Positions 35,401 through 46,961 of a stretch of DNA of 64,000 nt are shown one piece after another (positions within the stretch are counted from its first letter, which is position 1; every line of letters starts with the position of its first letter). The notes below the pieces were generated by a model, which had not been told where the DNA came from, searched no databases, and saw nothing but the letters and a program-made list of their open reading frames with translations. Source of the stretch: Massilia eurypsychrophila (GTDB lineage: Bacteria; Pseudomonadota; Gammaproteobacteria; Burkholderiales; Burkholderiaceae_D). The DNA lies in assembly GCF_002760655.1 (NCBI RefSeq), contig NZ_PDOC01000012.1, positions 1-64,000 of the forward strand, read 5' to 3'. Made by a program: the position numbers and the translations under genes.

Positions 35401-35600
35401 ACGAGACCGGCAATGTCAACGTGATTGTCTGGCCGAGCCTGGTGGAAGAACAGCGCCGCGAAGTGCTGCGCGCGCCGCTGCTGGGCGTGTACGGCGTGTG
35501 GCAACGGGAAGGGGAGGTGCGCCACTTGGTGGCCAAGCGGCTGGTGGACATGTCGGCGCTGCTTGGGCGGCTGGGCACCCAGAGCCGCGATTTTTGCTAG
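32403..35600 (+). CDS. dnaE2: Error-prone DNA polymerase DnaE2
   Basis: 1065 aa from ATG 32403 (a start at 32421 is also possible). C-family polymerase used with ImuA/ImuB in SOS translesion synthesis. Order: PHP domain ([36 protein letters not shown]), polymerase core with catalytic aspartates in [19 protein letters not shown] and [12 protein letters not shown] motifs, helix-hairpin-helix and a C-terminal OB fold ([26 protein letters not shown]). Length fits the DnaE2 family (about 1050-1080). Damage-inducible through the LexA box overlapping its promoter. Confidence 0.95.
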   Translation: [1065 protein letters not shown]

Positions 35601-35621
35601 CAGTAACGCTCCAGAACTTGA

Positions 35622-36023
35622 TTAGACTGCGCTGGTGCCGTAGTAGCCGTGGATCTGGCTCGACCAGCTCTGGTCGGCCATGTCAGGCCAGTTGTCGGTG
35701 TCAAAGCCTGGCGCGGCGTCGATCTTTTCCTTGTCCATGTTCATCGTCATGCGGTGATTTGCCGTATCCAGGGTCAGCGCCTGGAACGGCACGGCGAACA
35801 GCTTTTCACCAATGCCCAGCACGCCGCCGCTCGACATCACGACGTAAGCGACTTTGCCGCTGCGCATGTCGAGCATGAATTCCTTGATTTCGCCAAGGTG
35901 CTCGTTTTTCAGGTTGTGCACGTGGTCGCCGATCAGCGTGTCGGCGCCCATCAATTCAGGGCCTGGGCCTTTGTTGTTTTTGTTCGAATACATGCCGAGG
36001 GTGTCGCGGTTCAGATAAGACAT
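35622..36023 (-). CDS. PRC-barrel domain protein
   Basis: 133 aa from ATG 36023, chosen for the strong AAGGAGG site directly upstream. It is the shorter paralogue of 4077-4658: GPGPELMGADTLIGDHV, LGEIKEFMLDMRSGKVAYVV, FAVPFQALTLD and the WPDMADQSWSSQIHGYYG end are shared in order; the Gly/Met-rich tail is missing. PRC barrels in this group are often stress-induced; exact role unknown. Convergent with dnaE2, 21 bp apart. Confidence 0.87.
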   Translation of the reverse strand: MSYLNRDTLGMYSNKNNKGPGPELMGADTLIGDHVHNLKNEHLGEIKEFMLDMRSGKVAYVVMSSGGVLGIGEKLFAVPFQALTLDTANHRMTMNMDKEKIDAAPGFDTDNWPDMADQSWSSQIHGYYGTSAV

Positions 36024-36141
36024 GGTGGCCTCCTTAATAAAAGAACCAGCATGCTCGAACAGCAAGGATGGGTCTGTTCGCTCCCGCACGCTCGCATGCG
36101 CCGGCTCCCGGCTTGTTTAGCGGAAGTATCGGCCGGTTTAA

Positions 36142-40080
<3,939 letters not shown>

Positions 40081-40090
40081 TTCCCAGACC

Positions 40091-40115
40091 AACCGGCCAG
40101 CCTTGCTGGCCGGTT
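40091..40115 (+). terminator. Hairpin between eno and ftsB
   Basis: Stem AACCGGCCAG / CTGGCCGGTT with loop CCTTG, 10 perfect pairs, ending 7 bases before the ftsB ATG. Only a short T run follows. It could attenuate read-through or affect ftsB translation, since ftsB has no visible Shine-Dalgarno. Confidence 0.6.
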
Positions 40116-40122
40116 TCCACAT

Positions 40123-40476
40123 ATGCGCCTCATTACGCTCGTCCTCGTCGTCCTGCTGCTGCTGATCCAGTATCCCTTATGGCTGGGGAAGAAGGGCGGC
40201 TGGCTGCGCGTGTCCGACCTCGAAACGCAGGTGGCGGCAAGTCACCGCAAGACCGACGAGCTGAAGGCGCGCAACGCCAAGCTCGAATCCGAAGTGCGCG
40301 ACCTCAAGGACGGCACCGGCGCGGTCGAAGAGCGGGCTCGCTACGAGCTCGGCATGATCAAGTCGAACGAAATCTACGTGCAGGTGCTGGGCGTCAACGG
40401 CAAGCCTGCCGAATCGAAGACGCCGGCGCCGCCACCGAAGGTGGTGCCTGAGGGAGCAAACCCGATCACGCACTAG
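40123..40476 (+). CDS. ftsB: Cell division protein FtsB
   Basis: 117 aa. One N-terminal membrane helix ([18 protein letters not shown]), the conserved [12 protein letters not shown], a periplasmic coiled coil ([22 protein letters not shown]) and the [17 protein letters not shown] end. It joins FtsL and FtsQ in the divisome. Position after eno is conserved in Proteobacteria. The C-terminal tail is Pro-rich. Confidence 0.93.
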   Translation: MRLITLVLVVLLLLIQYPLWLGKKGGWLRVSDLETQVAASHRKTDELKARNAKLESEVRDLKDGTGAVEERARYELGMIKSNEIYVQVLGVNGKPAESKTPAPPPKVVPEGANPITH

Positions 40477-40519
40477 CCTGCCGGGTAGCGCACACAGCTA
40501 TTTTGGTCACGCGCGCATC

Positions 40520-41335
40520 TCATCGCGGGCCCTGTTGCGACTTCCAATATTCCATCGGCGATTGTCCGACCAGCGCCGTGAACTGGCGGGTGAAATGCGC
40601 CTGGTCGAAAAAGCCCAGTTCGTAAGCCAGATCAGCGAGGTCTACGCTCCCTTGCGCGGCCAGGCGCCATGTCGCTTCCTGCAGACGAAACCGCTGGATC
40701 ACCCACTTCGGCGACACCCCGACGTAATTGCTGAACAGCCGTTGCAGCGCGCGCTCTTCGATGCCGACCTGGTCGCACAAGGCTGCAACGTTGATCGGGC
40801 CGCGCTTCGCCGCAGCCGCCGCCACGGCGTGTTCGGCAATCGCTGCGCGCGGATCGGGCGCCGGCAGCGCGTGCATTAGCATGGCCTGCGCCGCTGCCAC
40901 CATCGACGCGTCATCCTTCTGCCCGAGCACGTGTAGCTCCGCCTGCCCTCCGGGCGTTTTCAGGATGTCGTCAACCGGCATGGTTCGGTCGGCCAGCCGG
41001 GATAAGGGAAAGCCGATGAAGGGACGCAAGCCGCCGGGCTTGAAGCGCACGCCGAGCACGCGCCCGGCACCCTCGACCTTCCTGTCGAACGCGCCGCGCA
41101 CCACGCCGTGAATCGCCGTCTGGCCCTGGTCGAAAACCAGGTGAGCGTTCGGATACGGCAGCACGCGCTGCACTTCCGGCGCGCGCCCGGTCATGTCCCA
41201 TTCCACCAGCCAAAAATAGTCGACGAACGCCTGCAGCGGCAGCGACGGCGGATAGGTCGCCAGGCGAATCCGTCGCGCGGCGCCGGCGGGGTCGACTACG
41301 CCTTTCGGCGCCTGCGCGGTGTCGGCTTTATCCAA
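40520..41335 (-). CDS. AraC-family transcriptional regulator (DUF6597-type sensor)
   Basis: 271 aa, with TTG as the only usable first codon (41335); GAGAAA lies upstream. N-terminal segment RIRLATYPPSLPLQAFVDYFWLVEWDM and VLGVRFKPGGLRPFIGFPLS match the DUF6597 sensor found in many AraC-like regulators. C-terminal AraC HTH: VAALCDQVGIEERALQRLFSNYVGVSPKWVIQRFR, DLADLAYELGFFDQAHFTRQF. Target genes unknown; possibly the divergent DUF3224 gene. Confidence 0.87.
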   Translation of the reverse strand: MDKADTAQAPKGVVDPAGAARRIRLATYPPSLPLQAFVDYFWLVEWDMTGRAPEVQRVLPYPNAHLVFDQGQTAIHGVVRGAFDRKVEGAGRVLGVRFKPGGLRPFIGFPLSRLADRTMPVDDILKTPGGQAELHVLGQKDDASMVAAAQAMLMHALPAPDPRAAIAEHAVAAAAAKRGPINVAALCDQVGIEERALQRLFSNYVGVSPKWVIQRFRLQEATWRLAAQGSVDLADLAYELGFFDQAHFTRQFTALVGQSPMEYWKSQQGPR

Positions 41336-41402
41336 TATTTTCTCGATTCCCGACAGTAGAGTGCATGGGTCCGACCCGATCCTTCACTTGCAAAGAAAAA
41401 AG

Positions 41403-41909
41403 ATGACATTATTCCATTTCGCTGGCAGCGTAGCGACTATATTTGCTTGCCTTCAATTCGCCAACCCAGCAATCGCGGCCACGACCGCGACCAACATTCA
41501 AGGAGCTTCTCGCATGACACAGCACGCCAACGGACCATTCGAGGTGACGATGACGCCGACAGGGGCGCCCGAACATGAAGGGCGGACGGCTTTTGGCCGC
41601 ACGCAGCTCGACAAGCAGTACGCCGGCGACCTCGTCGCCACCGGAAGCGGGCAGATGCTGACTGCGGTAACCGATACGCAAGGCTCGGCCGCCTACGTCG
41701 CCATCGAACGCATCAGTGGTACATTGAAAGGGAAGAAGGGCAGCTTCGCGATCCACCACACCGGAACGATGAGCGGCGGATCGAAGCAGCTGACGATTGC
41801 CGTGGTTACCGATTCGGGGACTGACGAATTGGCCGGTATCGCCGGCACGATGTCGCTGAAAATAGTGGAAGGCAAGCACTTCTATGAATTCGACTACACG
41901 CTGCCCTAA
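41403..41909 (+). CDS. DUF3224 domain protein, probably exported
   Basis: 168 aa from ATG 41403, which gives a signal peptide ending ..FANPAIAA. Many DUF3224 proteins are cytoplasmic and start where MTQHANGPFEV (41514) is here, so the shorter form is possible. Domain features: GPFEVTMTP, GRTQLDKQYAGDLVATGSGQMLT, FAIHHTGTMSGG, VTDSGTDELAGIAGTMSLKI. A lipocalin-like/allene-oxide-cyclase-like barrel is expected; function unknown. Confidence 0.82.
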   Translation: MTLFHFAGSVATIFACLQFANPAIAATTATNIQGASRMTQHANGPFEVTMTPTGAPEHEGRTAFGRTQLDKQYAGDLVATGSGQMLTAVTDTQGSAAYVAIERISGTLKGKKGSFAIHHTGTMSGGSKQLTIAVVTDSGTDELAGIAGTMSLKIVEGKHFYEFDYTLP

Positions 41910-41936
41910 AGGCCGTCCAGGTTGACCAGATTGATT

Positions 41937-41970
41937 GGCTCAAGTAGCACGAGTGTGCTACATTTGAGCC
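41937..41970 (+). promoter_or_regulatory. Palindromic operator of the ParDE-type operon
   Basis: Nested inverted repeat: GTAGCAC-GAGT-GTGCTAC (41944-41961) is perfect, and outer arms GGCTCAA/TTGAGCC extend it to 34 bp. It lies 16 bp before the antitoxin start, where an RHH antitoxin would autorepress. Confidence 0.65.
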
Positions 41971-41986
41971 GTTCAACGGAGGACAT

Positions 41987-42271
41987 ATGTCGACAACCAC
42001 AATTCGCTTAACGGAAGAGTTGAAGGCACGGGTCGCCTGCGCAGCCGAGCGCGCGGGCAAAACGACGCACAGTTTTATTCTCGAGGCTATTGCGGAAAAG
42101 GCGGAGTCCGAAGAAATGCGCGCAAGCCTGGACGACGAAGCCGCGGCACGTTTCGCAAAAATCGTTTCAACGGGGGAAACCATTCCTTGGACCGACGTAC
42201 GACAGTATCTGATCGATCGAGCCGCTGGTAAGCAGGTTCCCAGGCCGGTCGTGACGAAAAAGTCAGACTGA
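41987..42271 (+). CDS. Ribbon-helix-helix antitoxin (ParD/CopG type)
   Basis: 94 aa with strong RBS GGAGG. N-terminal RHH: TTTIRLTEELKARVACAAERAGKTTHSFILEAIAEKAE. The C-terminal part (DVRQYLIDRAAG) should wrap the toxin. It ends one base before the toxin ATG, so the pair is translationally coupled. The palindrome upstream is its likely operator. Confidence 0.9.
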   Translation: MSTTTIRLTEELKARVACAAERAGKTTHSFILEAIAEKAESEEMRASLDDEAAARFAKIVSTGETIPWTDVRQYLIDRAAGKQVPRPVVTKKSD

Positions 42272-42272
42272 G

Positions 42273-42566
42273 ATGGCGCGCGTTGAGTTCGCGCCTGAAG
42301 TCGTCGACGACATTGATCGTATTTTCGCTTATCTGTCGCATCACGCGCCTGGCGAAGCATCCGCTGGGGTCGGCGCAATATTGCACGCCTTAGATGCATT
42401 GGTCCACAATCCGTTGATCGGGCGGCCAGTTGCCAAGGGCAATCGCGAACTCGTCATCGGACGCAAGGCACAAGGATGCGTCGCTTTATACCGGTACGTG
42501 GATGATATAGACACAGTCTTTGTACTCGCTGTGCGCAGCCAGCGCGAAGCAGGCTATCGGAGATAA
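42273..42566 (+). CDS. RelE/ParE-family toxin
   Basis: 97 aa: VEFAPEVVDDIDRIFAYLSHHAPGEA, NPLIGRPV, CVALYRYVDDIDTVFVLAVRSQREAGYR match ParE-type folds, with the conserved Arg-rich C-terminal strand. ParE proteins inhibit gyrase and RelE proteins cleave mRNA; the sequence is closer to ParE but the target is not settled. Confidence 0.9.
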   Translation: MARVEFAPEVVDDIDRIFAYLSHHAPGEASAGVGAILHALDALVHNPLIGRPVAKGNRELVIGRKAQGCVALYRYVDDIDTVFVLAVRSQREAGYRR

Positions 42567-42607
42567 GATCTAAACGCCAATTTACGTCAGACCGGGAAGA
42601 AGCCGAT

Positions 42608-43153
42608 ATGCCAAATGAATTCACGCTCGCAACAGCCGTCGTGCTGCCCGCGCAGTCTGCTGTAACGCATCTCTACAAGGGGGTGAATCTCGCGGATGCA
42701 TTTGCGATCAGGCTTCCTCCCGGCGCATCCAGCGACCCAGACCTGTTGGCCCGATTCATCTTCTCGCATCAGCCATCATGGGTCCGCAAACTCATGGGAG
42801 TACGAGACGCCATCGTTGCCCGCTTTGGTCTGAAGACGGGAAAGCATCTGGAAGCACTGGCCAGCGATCCCAATGCTGATCGTGTCGGCATCTTCAAGGT
42901 ATATAGCACAAGCCAAACCGAGACCGTATTGGGGGAAGACGACAAACACCTCGATTTCAGGGTCTCGGTGCTCTGCTCGAGTGGGCCCGCAGATGGTCGG
43001 CAGCTGACTATTTCGACCGTCGTCCACTGTCACAATCTACTGGGACGAGCCTACTTGCTAGTCATTGCTCCCTTCCATCGCCTGGTTGTGAAAGCCAGTC
43101 TGCGTCGTGCGGCACGTATCGGTTGGCTGCCGGCCGTTCAATCCGACGCCTAG
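42608..43153 (+). CDS. DUF2867 domain protein
   Basis: 181 aa. The pattern NLADAFAIRLP, RFIFSHQPSWVRKLMGVRDAIVARFGLKTG, DDKHLDFRVSVLC and YLLVIAPFHRLVVKASLRRA fits DUF2867, a SRPBCC-like fold of unknown function. No signal peptide. It follows the toxin by 41 bp with its own RBS (GGGAAG) and may be independent. Confidence 0.8.
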   Translation: MPNEFTLATAVVLPAQSAVTHLYKGVNLADAFAIRLPPGASSDPDLLARFIFSHQPSWVRKLMGVRDAIVARFGLKTGKHLEALASDPNADRVGIFKVYSTSQTETVLGEDDKHLDFRVSVLCSSGPADGRQLTISTVVHCHNLLGRAYLLVIAPFHRLVVKASLRRAARIGWLPAVQSDA

Positions 43154-43325
43154 TTGGCGAGCGAGCAGCGGCGCTTTCCTCATTGCGGCAAGCACGCGTG
43201 CCGCCGCGCAATCAGGTCGTCGGCTTTTTGCTGCGATGCAAACGGCAGTCACGGACACCCCGCGCTCGGCCCCACTTTGAACAATCGGTGTAATATCGCC
43301 TTCGTCGAATTTTGTCGAGACTGAC

Positions 43326-43916
43326 ATGCGTCGAACACTGCAACCTGTCCATCTACATCGCGATCCGGCACTCAAGTCGTTGCCGTTTGACGATATTCGC
43401 CTGATCCTGCGCGCCGCCGATTCCTTGATTGCAGTCGGTGGCCGCAGCCTTCTGACGAGAGTTCTGCGAGGCTCGCAAGCAAGGGATGTACTTGCCCACG
43501 GCCTTGAGACCAACCCCGCTTTTGGCGCCTATAAACACCTGAGCGACGAAGAGGTCCTGATCAGGATCGACTGGACCATCTTCCACCATTATCTGCGCGT
43601 TGAGTACGCGGGGCGGCTGCCAGTATTGGTCTACACGGCCGATGGATGGGCGATCGAATGCGAACAATATGCCGATGAAATTGTTGCCGGTTTCGACAGC
43701 CTGCTGGCCCAGGCGCAGCGGCCGTACGACATGCTTTACCTGAAAGATCGCCACCGCGGAATCATCTTTCGCGTTCTCGAAAAAATTCGCGACACACGCG
43801 ATTGCAAATATCTGCCCCTTCTCGAGGACTGGGCGAAGATCGACTACCAGAAGGTCAGGGCCGAGATTCGCAGCGTCATGCGATCGCTGGTCGACGATCG
43901 CGCTTTCATCAGGTGA
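43326..43916 (+). CDS. Stand-alone RQC-minor-like DNA-binding protein
   Basis: 196 aa. ILRAADSLIAVGGRSLLTRVLRGS, AYKHLSDEEVLIRIDWTIFHHYLRVEYAGRLPVLVYTADGW resembles the winged-helix RQC module of RecQ helicases in its minor, stand-alone form (RQC-minor-1, named from memory). The C-terminal 80 residues (MLYLKDRHRGIIFRVLEKIRDTRDCKYLPLLEDWAKIDYQKVRAEI) are helical and unassigned. No helicase domain is present or adjacent. RQC modules bind branched or B-Z DNA; this one's role is unknown. Confidence 0.65.
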   Translation: MRRTLQPVHLHRDPALKSLPFDDIRLILRAADSLIAVGGRSLLTRVLRGSQARDVLAHGLETNPAFGAYKHLSDEEVLIRIDWTIFHHYLRVEYAGRLPVLVYTADGWAIECEQYADEIVAGFDSLLAQAQRPYDMLYLKDRHRGIIFRVLEKIRDTRDCKYLPLLEDWAKIDYQKVRAEIRSVMRSLVDDRAFIR

Positions 43917-44000
43917 TGCCAACGTTGCCGCATGCTTCGATAGTAGTGAGATGTCATCCAATCAGCGCGTCGACCATTGAAATTCCGATTCAGTTTAGCT

Positions 44001-45002
44001 TCAGCTCGCTGGAATCGCCGCACGCTTGCTGCGCTTTTCCCGCTCCTTCTGCTGTTCGGCCGCCAGCTCGATGGCAAACGCGCTCGGTGCGCTTTTTAGC
44101 GCGCCATCGGCCGCGCCGTCCACATCAAGCGCCACCCGGAATCCTTCCAGCACTCCGGCAAAATCGATCGGCGTGCCGGCACGGCGGTAGGCGGCCCACC
44201 CCTCCCAGTGCCAGTTGCCGCCGCGAGTGGCGCGGGATGCGCACTTCGCCTCGATCACCGCTGAACCATCGGCAGGCGCTGCCGTGTAATCAGGCTTCAT
44301 GCAGTCCTGCACGAACTCGGAAATATTCCCCAGGGTGTCGTACAAGCCGAACGCATTCGGCTCGTACATGCCCACAATGCTCGCGTAGTCCGATTTGTCA
44401 TCGCACGGCGCAACACCCACATGTGACTTCGAATCGAGACCGTCGTAGTCGCGCTTGAACGCGGCCTCGGCCGAGCGGTCCGCGATATTTCCATAGCGGC
44501 AGGCGAGCTCCTCGTTGTTCCCGAACGGATACTTTCGCGTGCTGCCGGCCCGGTGCGCATATTCCCATTCGGCTTCGGTCGGCAGGCGGTACTTCTTCCC
44601 GGTTTCCTTCGCCAGCCACGTGATGTAGGCATCGGCATCCCTGGGACCGATACAGGTCACCGGCTCGAAGCGGCTGCGCGAGAGCGTGTTGGCGTTCCAG
44701 CTGCCGGCCATGCTCGCGAACCACGGATTGCCCGCCATTTGTATGCACTGACGCGGCGCCTTGTAGTTCACGGCATTGACGAATTGCGCGAATTCCTTCA
44801 CCGTCACTTCGTACTTCCCCATCTTGAACGCCTTGACGGAAACCGTGTGTTCGGGCGAGGTGCTTTTCCAGTTGCTCGATCCCATCGTGAATTGCCCGGC
44901 CTTGATGGCGACCATGTCAGGCTCGAACGGCTTCTCGTTGGCCGCCAAGGTGTGGCCTGCGAGGCCCAGCAGAACAAGGAAAGTAAGACGCTTCGTTTGC
45001 AT
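44001..45002 (-). CDS. Exported SUMF1/FGE-fold protein without catalytic cysteines
   Basis: 333 aa. Signal peptide LTFLVLLGLAGHTLAA. The FGE-sulfatase fold shows MVAIKAGQFTMGSSN, KYEVTVKEFAQFVNAV, YRLPTEAEWEYAHRAG, ANAFGLYDTLGN-like (PNAFGLYDTLGNISEFVQD) and RGGNWHWEG..GFRVALD. The Cys that binds copper in true formylglycine-generating enzymes, normally after the RGGSW segment, is absent, so a different role (as in PvdO or EgtB relatives) or ligand binding is likely. The C-terminus is a Lys/Glu-rich helix. It lies 63 bp downstream of the degenerate LytS kinase and may belong to that operon. Confidence 0.82.
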   Translation of the reverse strand: MQTKRLTFLVLLGLAGHTLAANEKPFEPDMVAIKAGQFTMGSSNWKSTSPEHTVSVKAFKMGKYEVTVKEFAQFVNAVNYKAPRQCIQMAGNPWFASMAGSWNANTLSRSRFEPVTCIGPRDADAYITWLAKETGKKYRLPTEAEWEYAHRAGSTRKYPFGNNEELACRYGNIADRSAEAAFKRDYDGLDSKSHVGVAPCDDKSDYASIVGMYEPNAFGLYDTLGNISEFVQDCMKPDYTAAPADGSAVIEAKCASRATRGGNWHWEGWAAYRRAGTPIDFAGVLEGFRVALDVDGAADGALKSAPSAFAIELAAEQQKEREKRSKRAAIPAS

Positions 45003-45065
45003 GGCATTGCTCCTCTATGAATGTTGTTTGAACAACCAAGAGGGTGCCGGAGGGCCTGCCAAAAC

Positions 45066-46202
45066 TTAGTCGCTATGCGACGAATCGACAGTAGCGCTGA
45101 TAAACGGCAAGTCAATCGTCGCGCGCACGCCAGGCGCATGCGCGGCCAGCGTCAGCGCGGCATTGCTCCCATGGCGCGCTTGCAGGCGCGCTCGGATATT
45201 GTCCAGCGCCAGGCCGGCCCGCTCGCCCGTGGCGGGCAGCCCCACGCCGTCATCGAGTACGGCAATTTCAAGCCGGCCGGACCTGACATCGGCGAAGATA
45301 TGCACGCTGCCACCTTCTGCCCTGGACTCAAGGCCATGCCTTATCGCATTTTCAACGAGCGGCTGCAACAGCAGCGGCGGCACCACCGCAGCGCGCGCCT
45401 GCACGCTCGCCTCGATCGAAAAACGCAAGCGCGCCCCCATGCGCAGCCGCAGCAACTGCAGGTAACACTGCGCCATGTCCAGTTCCGCGGCGAGGGTGCT
45501 GTCGGCCCGCCGCAACTGGCCGAGACTGGCTCTCAGATAGTCGGTAAATTCCTCGAGCATCTGGCGCGCCCGTTCGGTGTCGTGCTCGAGCAGACTTTGC
45601 ACGTCGGCCAGCGTGTTGAACAGAAATTGCGGCTCGATTTGCGCCTGCAACAGATGCAGTTGCGCCTCGGTCGCGCGACGCTGTATTGCCAGTTGGCGCG
45701 CGCGCAGCGACCAGGCCACGACATTCGCCGCCACCAACACCAGCACGAATAGCGCAAAGTTGATCCGCTGGCGTGGATCGGCAAGCCGGTTCCAGACCGC
45801 AGGATCGTAAACGATGCCGACCAGGCCCATGCCGATTGAGCAGCCGAGCAAAATGCCGGCGGCGGCGAGGGCGTTCAGGATGAGGCCGGAGCGCCAGCTC
45901 GCCTGCGCGTGCACGTGTTCGAGCGCGGCTTCTTCAGTCCCGAGTTCGAATGCCCGAAACAAGCCCAGCAGCGTATTGCCGATCGCGACGCCCACGCATA
46001 TGAGCGGAATCGCGACTGTGCGCCACCAGCCCGGGTCGAACCAGCTGAGCCGTAACAGTCCGGCCAGCATGACCAGTGCGAAGCTGAGCGCCAAGCTGAG
46101 CGCGGTGGCGATCAGGACACGCGCCCATGCCGGCTCGCGTCGCTGCTTGCGCAGGATCCAGAATACCGGCCAGGCCTGGCGCACGCCCGCGATCATGCCC
46201 AT
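45066..46202 (-). CDS. LytS-type sensor kinase with Gln in place of the phosphoacceptor His
   Basis: 378 aa, inner-membrane protein with about four N-terminal TM segments, then the His_kinase (PF06580) region and HATPase_c. The motif that reads IEPHFLFNTL in the paralogue reads IEPQ192FLFNTL here (codon CAA at 45627-45629), removing the phosphoacceptor. The ATP-binding part looks intact (PLVENAIRHGLE, VLDDGVGLP, LDNIRARL). Same length and start pattern as the paralogue at 46958-48094, so it arose by duplication. It follows the LytTR regulator by 3 bp. It may act as a pseudokinase partner or modulator. Confidence 0.88.
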   Translation of the reverse strand: MGMIAGVRQAWPVFWILRKQRREPAWARVLIATALSLALSFALVMLAGLLRLSWFDPGWWRTVAIPLICVGVAIGNTLLGLFRAFELGTEEAALEHVHAQASWRSGLILNALAAAGILLGCSIGMGLVGIVYDPAVWNRLADPRQRINFALFVLVLVAANVVAWSLRARQLAIQRRATEAQLHLLQAQIEPQFLFNTLADVQSLLEHDTERARQMLEEFTDYLRASLGQLRRADSTLAAELDMAQCYLQLLRLRMGARLRFSIEASVQARAAVVPPLLLQPLVENAIRHGLESRAEGGSVHIFADVRSGRLEIAVLDDGVGLPATGERAGLALDNIRARLQARHGSNAALTLAAHAPGVRATIDLPFISATVDSSHSD

Positions 46203-46205
46203 CGC

Positions 46206-46961
46206 TTACATCGCCTTGAACAAGTGCACGAAGGCGCGGCTCACGGGCAGTTCGGCATCGTGGCCGGTCAGGCGCACGAACAGGCGGCTCGCCTCGTCAC
46301 GACGGGTGCCGGCCAGAAAATCGAGATTGATCAGCGTGGCACGGTGCACCTGCCAGAACTGCTCCGGATCGAGCTGGCTGGCCAGTTCGGCAATCGGGGT
46401 ACGGATCAGGTGCTCGCCTGCGGCCGTTTGCACGACCGTGTATTTGTCGTCGGCGTGAAAGAACATGATGTCGCCGACTGCAACCTGGTGCGTCAGCGCG
46501 CCTTGCGCGGCGCGCACATAGCGCAGGCGCTGGCGCGCGTGGGCAGGGGCTGTCAGCAGTCGCTGCAGCGCCTGCGCGAGCGTGGCGTCCGGTGCCTGCG
46601 CGGTGGCCAGCGCCAGCCTGACGCGCTCGAGCGTGCGCGCCAGTCGCTCGTTTTTCAGCGGCTTGAGCAAGTAGTCGAGCGCGGCGTGATCGAAGGCCTG
46701 CACCGCGTACTCGTCATAAGCGGTGACGAAGACGACCCGGGTGGGCCCTTCGATGTCCTGCGCCACCTCGAGTCCGTTCAAGCCCGGCATCTGGATGTCG
46801 AGAAAGGCCAGGTCCGGCTGCAGTTCGGCGATTTTGGCCGCCGCCTCGATGCCGTTCCTGGCAACGTGGACGATGTGCAGGTCCGGCCACAGTTGCGTGA
46901 GCTGCTCCTTGAGGTGCTGGGCAAGGTGCGGTTCGTCGTCGGCAATCAGGGCGGTCGTCAT
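46206..46961 (-). CDS. LytR/AlgR-family response regulator (LytTR DNA-binding domain)
   Basis: 251 aa. Receiver with D55 (LAFLDIQMPGLNGLEVA) and K in DYLLKPLKNERL. The C-terminal LytTR domain has DIMFFHADDKYTVVQT, FWQVHRATLINLDFLAG and LPVSRAFVHLF. It overlaps the active kinase gene by 4 bp and is followed 3 bp later by the degenerate kinase, so one regulator is flanked by two paired kinases. Targets unknown; the exported SUMF1-like gene downstream is a candidate. Confidence 0.93.
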   Translation of the reverse strand: MTTALIADDEPHLAQHLKEQLTQLWPDLHIVHVARNGIEAAAKIAELQPDLAFLDIQMPGLNGLEVAQDIEGPTRVVFVTAYDEYAVQAFDHAALDYLLKPLKNERLARTLERVRLALATAQAPDATLAQALQRLLTAPAHARQRLRYVRAAQGALTHQVAVGDIMFFHADDKYTVVQTAAGEHLIRTPIAELASQLDPEQFWQVHRATLINLDFLAGTRRDEASRLFVRLTGHDAELPVSRAFVHLFKAM

